DNA of 49,258 bases, taken from Clostridia bacterium. GTDB taxonomy: Bacteria; Bacillota_A; Clostridia; Oscillospirales; CAG-272. Shown here one piece after another: positions 13,973 through 22,492 of this stretch (the stretch's first letter is position 1; the number at the start of each line of letters is the position of its first letter). Under the pieces are notes generated by a model. It was given only the letters and a program-made list of their open reading frames with translations. It had not been told where the DNA came from and did not search any database. A program made the position numbers and the translations under genes. The stretch covers positions 1-49,258 of the forward strand of contig JAFTRQ010000047.1 in assembly GCA_017462125.1 (NCBI GenBank), read 5' to 3'.

Positions 13973-15940
13973 TTAATGTGCTTTATACAGGTAAGCGACC
14001 TCACTGTCGGTAAGGATCTCGGAATAGATCTTGACGCTGTAGACCGTACATTGGCTGAGGGATTCACCCGTTCCGTCTGCGTTGGCATCGGCACCGAAGC
14101 AGAGATATTTGGCGTTTTCCACGGTGGGGATCTTCATAGCGCCGTCCAAAGCAACTGTACCCGAAAGCTCGCCGTTGACGTAGAGCAGGAGGCTTGTGCC
14201 GTCAAAGACTCCGATTATGTGATAGGTGGTGTTTTTTTCCACCCTTGCTGTGACGGGTATATAGGTTGAGCCGTTATGCACCACGAAATGAAGCATACCG
14301 TTATGGGTGTACAGGGCAAATCCGCCTGCGTGAAGGTTAGACGCGTAATGGGCGATGGTGCTCAGGTCTTGGCTTGTGGTAATGATCGCTTCCAACGAGA
14401 AGCCGTTGGTCATCTTCGCGTATTGATTGGTGAGCGAAGAGGTTCTGACGTTGCCCGTCTTATTGAAGACCATAGCATCCTCTGTTACGGTGACCGTTCC
14501 CCTTGTTGTGAGCTCATAGTTATTGGATGTGGAGTCGACGACCTTGCCATCCTTCACCGACAGATCGAGAATATCGGGAGCGGGAGGGGCAACCTCATCC
14601 ACGGCAACACCCAACCATTCCACGTTCTGCGTGATGGATCTGCCTTTTTCTCCGAAGAGGGAGACGGGTGTGATCTCGACGGTGTAGGTGATATCGGGTT
14701 CACCGCCGCTGAGCTTGCAGGATGCGGTTAAGGGTTGGAGAGGACGGTAGGAGTTACCGTAGGCTGTGGTGGTATAGACCACGGAGCCGTCTAGTGCGAA
14801 CATTTTGACCTCGTAGTATGCGGCAACGGAGCCATCGGCACTTGTTGCCTGCGGGAAGGAGATCTCCATACGCTGCGAGGAGGTGTTGTCCTTTCTGCCT
14901 TCAAGTGTGACACCTATGCCAAACTGCGGCAGGGTATTGCTATGGCTCTGTTTAGGCAGGGAAGAGACCTTTGCGTGCGTAAAGAGACCGTTGTGATCGG
15001 AGACCTCAACGCCGTCGCGGACGTTGTGGATCACGTCGAATTCAAGAACCTGCATTTTTTCCGAGGTCACGAAGCAGAAGTCGACCGAGCCTTGATTACC
15101 GTAATGCGAAACGGTGGAGGTGGTCTTTTCCGCCGCGTATCTGCTGTCTGCGATCAGCTCGCTTGCGAGCATCTGGCCATAGGAGACCGAGCCCTCCTTG
15201 GTGTTGTAATCTCCCGTTGCGAACACGGGATATCCCATTGCCTCGAAGCGAAGGATCAGACTGCGGATCATCTGTGTCTGTACTACGTTGGCGGTCTGAT
15301 CACCCCAATCGAGGTGGCAGTTGATGTGAACGTATCGGAAGCCTGTTTTGATATCCTCCAAAACGACCCAGGTGCAGGTGCGGTTCATCATATTAGCCGA
15401 GGTGTTGTATTGAGAGGGAACGTCGGGAGTGGTGGACATCCAGAAGGTGTTGGAAGCAACAGCTTTGAATTTGTCCTTGCGGTAGTATACGTACGTACCG
15501 AAGTTACCTGTGTCCTCACCGTAGCAATCCACACCAACGCGAGCGTACTTGTCGCCGATTTTGGCATCCAGACGGTTAGCCCACGCCTTGATGCATTCCT
15601 GCACGCCGATGGAGTCGGGCTCAAGAGCGAGCAGAGAGTTGACCATTGCGGTATACCGTTGAGAGACGGTGTGCTCATCACAGAGCAGGTTCTGGCTGAT
15701 GACCCTGACCTCCTGCTCGGGGAGCATAACAAGGGGCTCGGTTTCTATTTCCTCCGAAGACTTTGTGGTTTGTTCCTCAGAGGAAGATACTGCGGTGGTT
15801 TCCTCGTTTGTGTCGGTTGCTTTATCGGTTCCTGCTTGCCGGACGCCGTTTGCGTTGCAGGATATGCACGACAGCGGGATTATCCCCAGCAAAAGCAAGC
15901 AAATCATCTTCATAAATAACGGTCTTTTATTCATCAGCAT
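13973..15940 (-). CDS. Secreted endonuclease/exonuclease/phosphatase with LamG domain
   Basis: A 655-residue exported protein with an N-terminal hydrophobic signal (MKMICLLLLGIIPLSCISC, possibly a lipoprotein with an imperfect lipobox) and a Ser/Thr/Glu-rich linker. The next part (about residues 75-330) has the whole EEP set: VISQNLLC, GVQECIKAW (catalytic Glu), HINCHLDWG, GDYNTKEG, VDFCFVTSEK and SDHNGLF. Then come a fibronectin-like stretch and a C-terminal concanavalin/LamG-3 domain (about 485-655), including DGTSLLLYVNGELSG. EEP enzymes cleave phosphodiesters in nucleic acids, lipids or inositol phosphates; the substrate here is unknown. ATG 15940 has AAAGGA 8 bases upstream; longer frames cross the promoter. 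Confidence 0.82.
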   Translation of the reverse strand: MLMNKRPLFMKMICLLLLGIIPLSCISCNANGVRQAGTDKATDTNEETTAVSSSEEQTTKSSEEIETEPLVMLPEQEVRVISQNLLCDEHTVSQRYTAMVNSLLALEPDSIGVQECIKAWANRLDAKIGDKYARVGVDCYGEDTGNFGTYVYYRKDKFKAVASNTFWMSTTPDVPSQYNTSANMMNRTCTWVVLEDIKTGFRYVHINCHLDWGDQTANVVQTQMIRSLILRFEAMGYPVFATGDYNTKEGSVSYGQMLASELIADSRYAAEKTTSTVSHYGNQGSVDFCFVTSEKMQVLEFDVIHNVRDGVEVSDHNGLFTHAKVSSLPKQSHSNTLPQFGIGVTLEGRKDNTSSQRMEISFPQATSADGSVAAYYEVKMFALDGSVVYTTTAYGNSYRPLQPLTASCKLSGGEPDITYTVEITPVSLFGEKGRSITQNVEWLGVAVDEVAPPAPDILDLSVKDGKVVDSTSNNYELTTRGTVTVTEDAMVFNKTGNVRTSSLTNQYAKMTNGFSLEAIITTSQDLSTIAHYASNLHAGGFALYTHNGMLHFVVHNGSTYIPVTARVEKNTTYHIIGVFDGTSLLLYVNGELSGTVALDGAMKIPTVENAKYLCFGADANADGTGESLSQCTVYSVKIYSEILTDSEVAYLYKAH

Positions 15941-15983
15941 AAGAAGATTCCTTTCTTTATTCGAATACTGTGCTATCATCGTT

Positions 15984-16012
15984 ATTATAGCACATCGGAA
16001 TATTGTTGTCAA
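15984..16012 (-). promoter_or_regulatory. Sigma-A promoter with overlapping inverted repeat for EEP-LamG gene
   Basis: Minus strand TTGACA (16007-16012), 17 bases, TATAAT (15984-15989), extended TGC. A perfect inverted repeat TGTGCTA (15969-15975)/TAGCACA (15988-15994) overlaps the -10 and start region, as an operator would. Confidence 0.75.
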
Positions 16013-16175
16013 GGAGCGTTGAGGGCAAAAGTTGGATGATGCTTGAGATTGCCCGATTATTTGCAAATCCGCCCTTTTGTGCGGCGTGAATTGCTGTACG
16101 TGCTGAAGGCTTTGTTCAGTCAGCCGCGCTATACGACAGCTTGGGATCGGTATTTTAAACCCGTTTTAGCACAAC

Positions 16176-16204
16176 AAAAAGCCACGGCTTGCCGTGGCTT
16201 TTCG
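16176..16204 (-). terminator. Terminator after solute-binding protein gene
   Basis: AAAAGCCACGGC-TT-GCCGTGGCTTTT, perfect stem with T-runs on either strand, just downstream of the solute-binding gene. Confidence 0.88.
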
Positions 16205-16225
16205 TTATGCCTGTATAGGTTCAGG

Positions 16226-17710
16226 TTAATTGCCCGAAGCAACAGCAAGCTTTTTCAAAATCTTGTTGACCGATTTTTCGGTGCTTGCCATATAAGAGGA
16301 GAGCGCCTTTGTAGTATCTGCCTTGGTTAATTCGGGAACCATATAAAGAATCTGTGAGCCGGAGAATGCGCTGAAATATGTTTGCGCAAAGTCGGTACAG
16401 ATACTATCCCAAATGATCTCCAGCATCTGCTTATCAAGGGGGGATTCTGCAACCTGCTTACCAAGAAGCTTTTCATAGAATGCCGTGTTGACGTCCTCGC
16501 TGTAGAAGGAGAGCATTTCAAGGGTATCACCAACCATTGTGAGATCTCTCACGTAAGAGGGAACACAGGTATAGCCACCCCATTGGAGAGAACGGTAGCC
16601 AATATCCTTCTGGGATTCATCAAACATCGGGTAGGGAAGAACGCCGAAGTTAATGTCATAATTGAGCAGATCGGGAAGGCTGTTGGTGGAGAGGAGGGTG
16701 AGCAGAGAGGTGCCATCCTGAAAACTGATCTTCTCGGTGCTTGCCCAAGGCCAGAACCAAGCATAATCGGAGCCCGCAAGCTCCTTCAGCTTTTCGACAA
16801 TCGCGGTGGTTTTTGCTTTATTCACGTCATTGTATGCGGAGACGGCATATTCGCCTTTTTCATTCATTTCAATCAGATTTACGTTACAGGCATTTAAAAA
16901 CCCAATGAAGGGAACGTTCTGCTCGCCCATAATGCCAAAGGTGTCGTCGATCGTTTTGCCGTCACCTGCATTGTCTATATACACGAGCTTGGAAATATCG
17001 ATCATACGATCCAGAGTCCAACGGTAGCTTGTAACCAGATCGTACAGGCTTTCGTTAAGAGCATCGTCGTATTTGTCCAATATGTCTTTGTTAAAGACAA
17101 CCGCATAGGTGTAAAGAATATTGAAGTCGCTTTTTGCCAAATAGTATTTGTCGTTAAAAGCACATTCGTCCATAATTCCCTTGTTCCAATAATCCGCATC
17201 AAGATTTATTTCGGGAATGCTTTCAAAATCGGTGAGATAATTCTCGGTTACAAACCCGTCAATACCGTGGTATACATGGGTCAAAAGGGTGTCGATAGAG
17301 CCGTCTTTATTTTTAACGGTGGTTTTGAAGGGCTCAATATAGTTGGACGTTGATAATGCCTGCGTTCCCACAATGCTGACCCCCAAGTGGTTGTATACCT
17401 TTTGCTGACGGTCGAAGATTGCCTGAGAAAGAACGTCGTTGGCGCTTTCCTCCACCCAGTGATATTCAAATTTGTTGGAGTCACCGTGAATCAGAAGAAA
17501 GAAATCAGTGTCGTAATTGTTTTCAGGTCGGGGAGCCAACACAGCCTCATCGGTTTCCGAATCTGATTCTACGGATATGTTCTCGGAAATGCTTTCAGCA
17601 GGAGCTGTGGTTGATTCTTCGTTGCTGCTTGCGGAATCGCAAGCAGTAAAGGTCGGTATCAGGAGAAGAAATGCTAATATAAGCGAAATGAGTTTATAAG
17701 CAATTTTCAT
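16226..17710 (-). CDS. Extracellular solute-binding lipoprotein (ABC, family 1-like)
   Basis: A 494-residue lipoprotein: signal MKIAYKLISLILAFLLLIPTF, lipobox TFTAC, then an acidic Ser/Glu linker. The mature part has the periplasmic-binding fold layout of carbohydrate family 1 proteins, with YYLAKSDFNILYTYAVVFNKDILDKY, FGIMGEQNVPFIGFLNACN and GVLPYPMFDESQKDIGYRS. It would capture a sugar or similar ligand outside the cell for an ABC importer. No permease or ATPase gene adjoins it, so it must work with subunits encoded elsewhere or act as a sensor. It follows the corrinoid activator gene by about 85 bases on the same strand with no clear promoter, so it may be read from the methyl-transfer operon. 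Confidence 0.82.
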   Translation of the reverse strand: MKIAYKLISLILAFLLLIPTFTACDSASSNEESTTAPAESISENISVESDSETDEAVLAPRPENNYDTDFFLLIHGDSNKFEYHWVEESANDVLSQAIFDRQQKVYNHLGVSIVGTQALSTSNYIEPFKTTVKNKDGSIDTLLTHVYHGIDGFVTENYLTDFESIPEINLDADYWNKGIMDECAFNDKYYLAKSDFNILYTYAVVFNKDILDKYDDALNESLYDLVTSYRWTLDRMIDISKLVYIDNAGDGKTIDDTFGIMGEQNVPFIGFLNACNVNLIEMNEKGEYAVSAYNDVNKAKTTAIVEKLKELAGSDYAWFWPWASTEKISFQDGTSLLTLLSTNSLPDLLNYDINFGVLPYPMFDESQKDIGYRSLQWGGYTCVPSYVRDLTMVGDTLEMLSFYSEDVNTAFYEKLLGKQVAESPLDKQMLEIIWDSICTDFAQTYFSAFSGSQILYMVPELTKADTTKALSSYMASTEKSVNKILKKLAVASGN

Positions 17711-17795
17711 TTTTTATACCTTTCTTTGATTTATTTCACAACTTGGATGAAAGCGGTTCATAAGTATTCCGGAAGATATCTGAATCTGAAAACCA

Positions 17796-19319
17796 TTATT
17801 TTTCTTCAAAAATCATACCCATCATATAGCTTTCGGAAAAGACGGGGCTTGTGGAGAGATCGGTAATCTCGGCATTTCGAGCCATATCAAGGCATTTTTG
17901 TTGCAGGTCGCGGTTCAAGAGCAGCATAGACGCTCCTGCCAGCGCGGCGTTTCCAACCGCCTTGATCACAGAGGCGAGAGCGACGGGCAAAAGCCCTGTT
18001 TTTCTTGCGCTTTCGGGATTGAGATAACTGCCGAAGCCACCGGCTACAAAGAGTGTGGCAACGTCCTCCGCGTCGATTTTGTGACGGTCGAGAAGGGTCT
18101 CGATTCCTGCACAAATGGCACTTTTTGCAAGCTGAACCATACGGATATCCTTTCCTGTCAGCGTGACGGGAGGAGCTAAGGGGTAGGGATCCTCCTCGAG
18201 ATAGCCGCTTTCGTCAAGCTCCTCAATCTCCAAAAGACCTGCCACGGCATCGATCAGTCCGCTTCCGCAGATGCCGCGGGGATCAGCGTCTCCTACGGTA
18301 TGGATGATTAGCGTGCCCTTGTCCGCGGTCACATTATCGATCGCACCCACAGCGGCGCGCATTCCCATAGAAATGCCAACGCCTTCAAAGGCGGGGCCTG
18401 CTGCTGTGGAGCAAACGGTCAGCCTGCCACCGTGGCAGATTGCCATTTCTCCGTTGGTGCCGATATCGGCAAGCATCAGCGTACGCTTGGATTCACAGAG
18501 CTGTGTGGACAGCAGAGCACAGGTCGTGTCTGCTCCCACGAAGGCGGAGATGCAGGGTGGGAGATAGACCTGCGCGTCGGTTGCGAGGGCTGTCAAGCTC
18601 AGATCACCTGCCGTCATGAATTCTCCGAAAAGCCTATCGGCTTCAAAGGGCGCGCGTGAAAGTGAGAGGGGAGAGCTTTCCGTCAGCAGATAGAGCATAA
18701 CGGTGTTGCCCGTGATGACCAAGCTGTCAAGCTTTTCGGGAGAGAGATTCGCCATATGGCAGAGCTTTGTCACAAGATCGTCGATCGCTTGTCTGATCGA
18801 TCCCGCCAAGGCAGATGCCTGCCCGCCCAGTGATGCCTCGATGCGGGAGATCACGTCCGCGCCCCAAGCCGATTGAGGATTGAGTGCGGTTGCTTCGGAG
18901 AGCAGCTTGCCCTCGGTGTCATATAGTCTTGCGGCAAGGGTGGTGGTGCCGATGTCGATGGCGGCACCGTATTGGGTAAATATAGGATTACAGACGGTCT
19001 GGGTAAGCGTGCTGTTGCTTACGATGCGATCCTCGTCTGCGTTTCTTTTCTTGTTGATATGGGTGACCTGACAGTCGCCTTCAGCATACGTGCAACAGGA
19101 TAGACGGACGCCCTGCTCGATCTCGGCGGAGCTCAACAGCCTTTTTTCGGATTCCGAGAGCGGAGAGAGCGCGCCGCTTGCCATCACCTTGCATTTGCCG
19201 CATTTTCCGTGACCGCCGCAGGGCTTTTCTCTCGATAAGAGCTCTGAGAGCAGGATGCCTGCCTCTTCTTCCCGTGGAATACCGTCGACTGTAACGGCGA
19301 TCCTTGCTTGATCACTCAT
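17796..19319 (-). CDS. Corrinoid-protein reductive activator (RACo-like, DUF4445)
   Basis: A 507-residue protein that reduces an inactive Co(II) corrinoid back to Co(I) at the cost of ATP, as described for RACo and RamA-type activators. The N-terminal domain is a 2Fe-2S ferredoxin: Cys34, Cys40 and Cys43 in PCGGHGKCGKC and a fourth Cys at 75 or 76. After a linker comes an ASKHA actin-like ATPase: AIDIGTTTLAARLYD (phosphate loop 1), ADIGTNGEMA, GSGLIDAVAGL, FVAGGFGSYLNP and VGNAALAGA. The length fits members lacking the C-terminal 4Fe-4S part. GGAG precedes the ATG, which overlaps the stop of the DUF2284 gene by 8 bases, so translation is coupled. It is the last methyl-transfer gene in the operon. 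Confidence 0.93.
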   Translation of the reverse strand: MSDQARIAVTVDGIPREEEAGILLSELLSREKPCGGHGKCGKCKVMASGALSPLSESEKRLLSSAEIEQGVRLSCCTYAEGDCQVTHINKKRNADEDRIVSNSTLTQTVCNPIFTQYGAAIDIGTTTLAARLYDTEGKLLSEATALNPQSAWGADVISRIEASLGGQASALAGSIRQAIDDLVTKLCHMANLSPEKLDSLVITGNTVMLYLLTESSPLSLSRAPFEADRLFGEFMTAGDLSLTALATDAQVYLPPCISAFVGADTTCALLSTQLCESKRTLMLADIGTNGEMAICHGGRLTVCSTAAGPAFEGVGISMGMRAAVGAIDNVTADKGTLIIHTVGDADPRGICGSGLIDAVAGLLEIEELDESGYLEEDPYPLAPPVTLTGKDIRMVQLAKSAICAGIETLLDRHKIDAEDVATLFVAGGFGSYLNPESARKTGLLPVALASVIKAVGNAALAGASMLLLNRDLQQKCLDMARNAEITDLSTSPVFSESYMMGMIFEEK

Positions 19320-19890
19320 CGCGCGCTCCTTCTTCGGTGCAGAACAGCACCGTGCCGAAATAGGTGACGGTGTTCTGCCCGTTGATGTATTTCATGCCAG
19401 CAGACGAGGCCAAGCGGGAGACGTTGACTCCGTATGCCTCAAGAGAGGGCATAGCAAGATCGGGGTGACGGCAAGGCTCACCCGTTTTTTTCGTGCATTC
19501 CTCGCAAACGCCGCAACCGCCCACGCTCAAATGAAGCGCGCGGACGATCTCGTTGCGATCGAATACTTTTCTCATTTTTTGCGAGAGCGTGCTCATGCCC
19601 CGTCTCGCTTCGATCATACCCTCAAAGTCGAAGCTGTCCTCAAGAGCGCTGACGGTCTGATAGACCATAGCGTGATCGTATTTTTTAAATTCTGCCATCA
19701 GCTCTTCGATCTCACCCACGTCGGGGGGACACATCCAGCATTTTCCGTATGTGCCGCAGGCATTGACAGCACACATATCGCGAAACTGTCTGTCAAGGGC
19801 GATCTCTGAGGTGTCGATCACGGAGGCATTCGTTGCTCCGAGGAAAAGCGCTTCCTTTGTAAGCGCATCAAAAAGTTGCTTATTTTTCAT
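19312..19890 (-). CDS. DUF2284 cysteine-rich metal-binding protein
   Basis: A 192-residue protein with two cysteine clusters: CAVNACGTYGKCWMCPP near residue 40 and GGCGVCEECTKKTGEPCRHP near residue 140. This matches the DUF2284 family, predicted to bind a metal or iron-sulfur cluster and repeatedly seen beside corrinoid methyltransferase genes. Its exact task is not known; an electron-transfer or corrinoid-handling role is plausible. The ATG at 19890 lies within the last codons of the MtaA-like gene (11-base overlap), and its own stop overlaps the activator start, so all three proteins are translationally coupled. An ATG 21 bases further upstream is possible but lies deeper in the neighbour. 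Confidence 0.82.
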   Translation of the reverse strand: MKNKQLFDALTKEALFLGATNASVIDTSEIALDRQFRDMCAVNACGTYGKCWMCPPDVGEIEELMAEFKKYDHAMVYQTVSALEDSFDFEGMIEARRGMSTLSQKMRKVFDRNEIVRALHLSVGGCGVCEECTKKTGEPCRHPDLAMPSLEAYGVNVSRLASSAGMKYINGQNTVTYFGTVLFCTEEGARDE

Positions 19891-20890
19891 AGTATTCCCG
19901 TACCGCTTCAAAAAAGGCGTCTATGTTTTCCCAAGGGGTCTGCGGCGGAATGTCACAGCCCGAGGAGATTACGAAATTTTTGTGCGCACAGCAGCTCTCC
20001 ATCAGAGCAAGCGTCGTTTCACGGACGATATCGGGAGTCCCCATACGCAAAATGCCCGCGGGATCCACGTTGCCCATAACGGGCACGTCGGAGGGGAGCT
20101 TTTCAAGCATTGCCTTCATATCGATGGCATTGCCGAAGTGGTATGCCGAGGAGCCTGTTGTAAGGATAGACTCGGTCATACGAGGGGTGTTGTCACCGCA
20201 ATTGTGGTAGATCAGCAAAAATCCGTCGTCCTGCACGGCATCCACGATCTGCTTGACGTAGGGTGAGGAAAATTCCTCCTCCAAGGCAGGGGAGAGCAGA
20301 CCCGATACGGGTTCTGCAAGCAGGATGCCGTCAGCACCCGCCGATTTATATGCCCTTGCGTATTCGATCAAGAATGCGGTGGTCTTTTCCAAAACAAGGT
20401 GCACCATATCGGGGTCATCGTAGCAGTCCATCATGATCTCGGAGACGTCAAGCAGACGCGCCGCGAGAGAGAAGGGGCCAATCATGCCTGCGAAGGTTGG
20501 GCGGTCGGTGATCCTTTGCGTCGCCTTGCGAATTGCGTCGATATAGAGTCCCGTGCGCGCAGAGCCAACCGTGGGGATCTGCAAGGCCTCGGCTTCCTCC
20601 ATATCATTGATGAGTCGGCCTGTGACAGTTGGAACCTCGCTATCCGAGAAGCGGACGGTAGCACCAAAAGCTTCCGCCTCAACGGAAAGATCCATCAGGC
20701 TGACAGCCGCCGCACTTTGTGTGCGCTCTGCGACGAGCCTCATACCTTCAGCCTGCAGGTCGCTGTCGGAGATCAGACGACTGACGGTAACTCCGAGCAG
20801 AGAAACGCAGGGGAAGGACAGGATGGGAAGTGCTGTTTTTTGTGGGGCGGTCATCATTTCAGATAACCATTGCTTCATATTTCGGTTCAT
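19880..20890 (-). CDS. MtaA-like corrinoid methyltransferase (UroD superfamily)
   Basis: A 336-residue TIM-barrel protein of the uroporphyrinogen decarboxylase superfamily, closest in pattern to MtaA/MtbA methylcobamide:thiol methyltransferases. Zinc ligands of that group are present: His229 and Cys231 in IYHNCGDN, and Cys312 in SGCDIPP. Other marks are GPFSLAARLL and GNVDPAGIL. In methanogens such enzymes move the methyl group from the corrinoid protein to coenzyme M; here the acceptor is unknown, since Clostridia lack that coenzyme as a rule. The start is ATG 20890, four bases after the stop of the AraC-corrinoid gene, with AAAGGA inside that gene's end. Of the four UroD-like proteins in this operon it has the most canonical active site. 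Confidence 0.85.
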   Translation of the reverse strand: MNRNMKQWLSEMMTAPQKTALPILSFPCVSLLGVTVSRLISDSDLQAEGMRLVAERTQSAAAVSLMDLSVEAEAFGATVRFSDSEVPTVTGRLINDMEEAEALQIPTVGSARTGLYIDAIRKATQRITDRPTFAGMIGPFSLAARLLDVSEIMMDCYDDPDMVHLVLEKTTAFLIEYARAYKSAGADGILLAEPVSGLLSPALEEEFSSPYVKQIVDAVQDDGFLLIYHNCGDNTPRMTESILTTGSSAYHFGNAIDMKAMLEKLPSDVPVMGNVDPAGILRMGTPDIVRETTLALMESCCAHKNFVISSGCDIPPQTPWENIDAFFEAVREYYEK

Positions 20891-20894
20891 ACGT

Positions 20895-22454
20895 TTATCC
20901 TTTGCACAATTCAACAGCCGCGTCTGCCGCGCTTGCCGCATCGGAGGTATAGCAATCCGCGCCGATCTTCTTGCAGAAGTCCTCGGAAACAGGTGCGCCG
21001 CCGATCATGATCTTGACCTTGTCGCGGATGCCTGCTTCTTCTGCAGCCTTGACCACGTCTGCCATTACACCCATAGTGGTTGTGAGAAGCGCGGAGCAGC
21101 AGATGATCTGACAGTTTTCTTCGATCGCGGTCTTGACGAAGGTCTCGGGGGAAACGTCCGTGCCAAGGTCAACGACCTCAAGTCCCTTGCCCTCAAGCAT
21201 CATCTTGACCAGATTCTTTCCGATGTCGTGCAGGTCACCCTGAACGGTGCCGATGCAGACCTTGCCCTTAGCGGCAATGCCCTCAGCCGCGAGATGGGGC
21301 TTCAGTACCTGTGTACCCATATTCATTGCGCGTGCCGCAACAAGAACCTCGGGAACGTAGACCTCGTTGTTCTTGAACTTTTCGCCTATAACGTTCATAC
21401 CCGAGAGAAGTCCCTCGTTGAGGATGTCGGCAGGTGCACAGCCCTCTGCAAGTGCTTTTTCAACAAGCTCCTTGACGATCTTGGCTTTGCCTCTTTGCAG
21501 GTTTTCGGAAATTTCATTCAAAATGCTCATGATAAGTTCTCCTTTTTGTTTTTTACAGTTATCTTGGGTATAAAATGTTCGGTATTGATGGGGAGTCATC
21601 CCCGTATATGCGTTGAAATTGTGATAGAATGAAGGCGTGTCTCGCAGACCGCATTGCTTCATGATCTCCTCCACGGTAAGGTCGGTCTCCTCCAAAAGCT
21701 TACAGGAGTGAAGCAGTCTGACGTTTCGCAGATGCTCGGAAAAGCCGTTGCCCGTCAGCCGCTTGAAGAGGCGGCTCAGGTAGGATTTACTAATGTAAAG
21801 GGTATCGGCAATCGATTCCAGTGTCAGATCGCTTTCGTGAAAGCGGTCTCGGACGGTCTGCAGGGCGGCGGATACCACGCTCCATTCCTTGGGTGGTAGG
21901 GAGGGGAGGCTTTTAATTGCGCTGTTAACGTAGCGCCCCACGGTGATCAGGAGTAGTGAAAGATAGGATCTCACAGCGTCCTGCCATTCGGTTTCCTTTT
22001 TGTCGGTCTCCTCCTCGATCAGGTTGAAGAAGGAGCAAACCTTTTGCTTGGTCTCCTGATTCAGCATAGCGTATGCGGTCACGGTATCGTCGTTGAAGAT
22101 ACCGTAGCAGAATCGCGGGTCGCCATAGGAGGCAGTGTTTCCGTCGAACCAATGCTCCACCCTGAAGCAAAGATGGCGAACCCTCAGGGGCTCACTGCCC
22201 TCCGAGCAGAGGAAGCCGTGAGTAATATCGGGGTAGATTATATAGATGTCTCCCTCCTTGCACGGGATCTCGCGATCGAGGATCTTGTGGATCCCGCTTC
22301 CCGAGGTGACCATACTGATCTCCATACAGCTTTGCGTGTACGTGCAGGGCTCGGTTGTCCCATGCCTGTAGCTGCTTTCGGAGATATGGACGTCGGGCGA
22401 CTGCGGCACGTCCCATGCGGAGGGGGGATTGCCGATTTCTTCTGGCCGTACCAT
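20895..22454 (-). CDS. AraC-family regulator fused in frame to a corrinoid-binding protein
   Basis: One open frame of 519 aa with no stop between two normally separate proteins. Residues 1-180 form an AraC-type cupin sensor (EISMVTSGSGIHKI, GDIYIIYPDITHGF). Residues about 195-297 hold two helix-turn-helix units (LTLESIADTLYISKSYLSRLF and VEEIMKQCGLRDTPSFYHNF). Residues 309-519 are a full MtaC-type corrinoid protein: a helical cap (ILNEISENLQRGK) and a B12 domain with GDLHDIG (Asp407, His409, Gly412), the SALLTTTM loop and GGAP. The join, about 12 residues, holds AAGGAG and an ATG at 21530, so a free 211-residue corrinoid protein can also be made. One C-to-T change in the CAA codon of KKQK would restore a stop. 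It lies mid-operon. Confidence 0.9.
   Translation of the reverse strand: MVRPEEIGNPPSAWDVPQSPDVHISESSYRHGTTEPCTYTQSCMEISMVTSGSGIHKILDREIPCKEGDIYIIYPDITHGFLCSEGSEPLRVRHLCFRVEHWFDGNTASYGDPRFCYGIFNDDTVTAYAMLNQETKQKVCSFFNLIEEETDKKETEWQDAVRSYLSLLLITVGRYVNSAIKSLPSLPPKEWSVVSAALQTVRDRFHESDLTLESIADTLYISKSYLSRLFKRLTGNGFSEHLRNVRLLHSCKLLEETDLTVEEIMKQCGLRDTPSFYHNFNAYTGMTPHQYRTFYTQDNCKKQKGELIMSILNEISENLQRGKAKIVKELVEKALAEGCAPADILNEGLLSGMNVIGEKFKNNEVYVPEVLVAARAMNMGTQVLKPHLAAEGIAAKGKVCIGTVQGDLHDIGKNLVKMMLEGKGLEVVDLGTDVSPETFVKTAIEENCQIICCSALLTTTMGVMADVVKAAEEAGIRDKVKIMIGGAPVSEDFCKKIGADCYTSDAASAADAAVELCKG
21528..21546 (-). promoter_or_regulatory. Internal ribosome binding site and start for the free corrinoid protein
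   Basis: On the minus strand AAAAGGAG (21539-21546) stands 8 bases before ATG 21530-21528, inside the open frame of the fusion gene. The product from this ATG, MSILNEISEN onward (211 aa), has the usual length and start of stand-alone corrinoid proteins. Confidence 0.8.
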
Positions 22455-22492
22455 CCTTGCGGCTCCTTTCTGTTTTTTCTACGGCTGTGTAC

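Noticed and set aside
21528..21546. Splitting the AraC and corrinoid parts into two separate genes in the feature list
   Set aside because: The frame is continuous with no stop codon in the given sequence, so one gene with an internal start is the faithful description.
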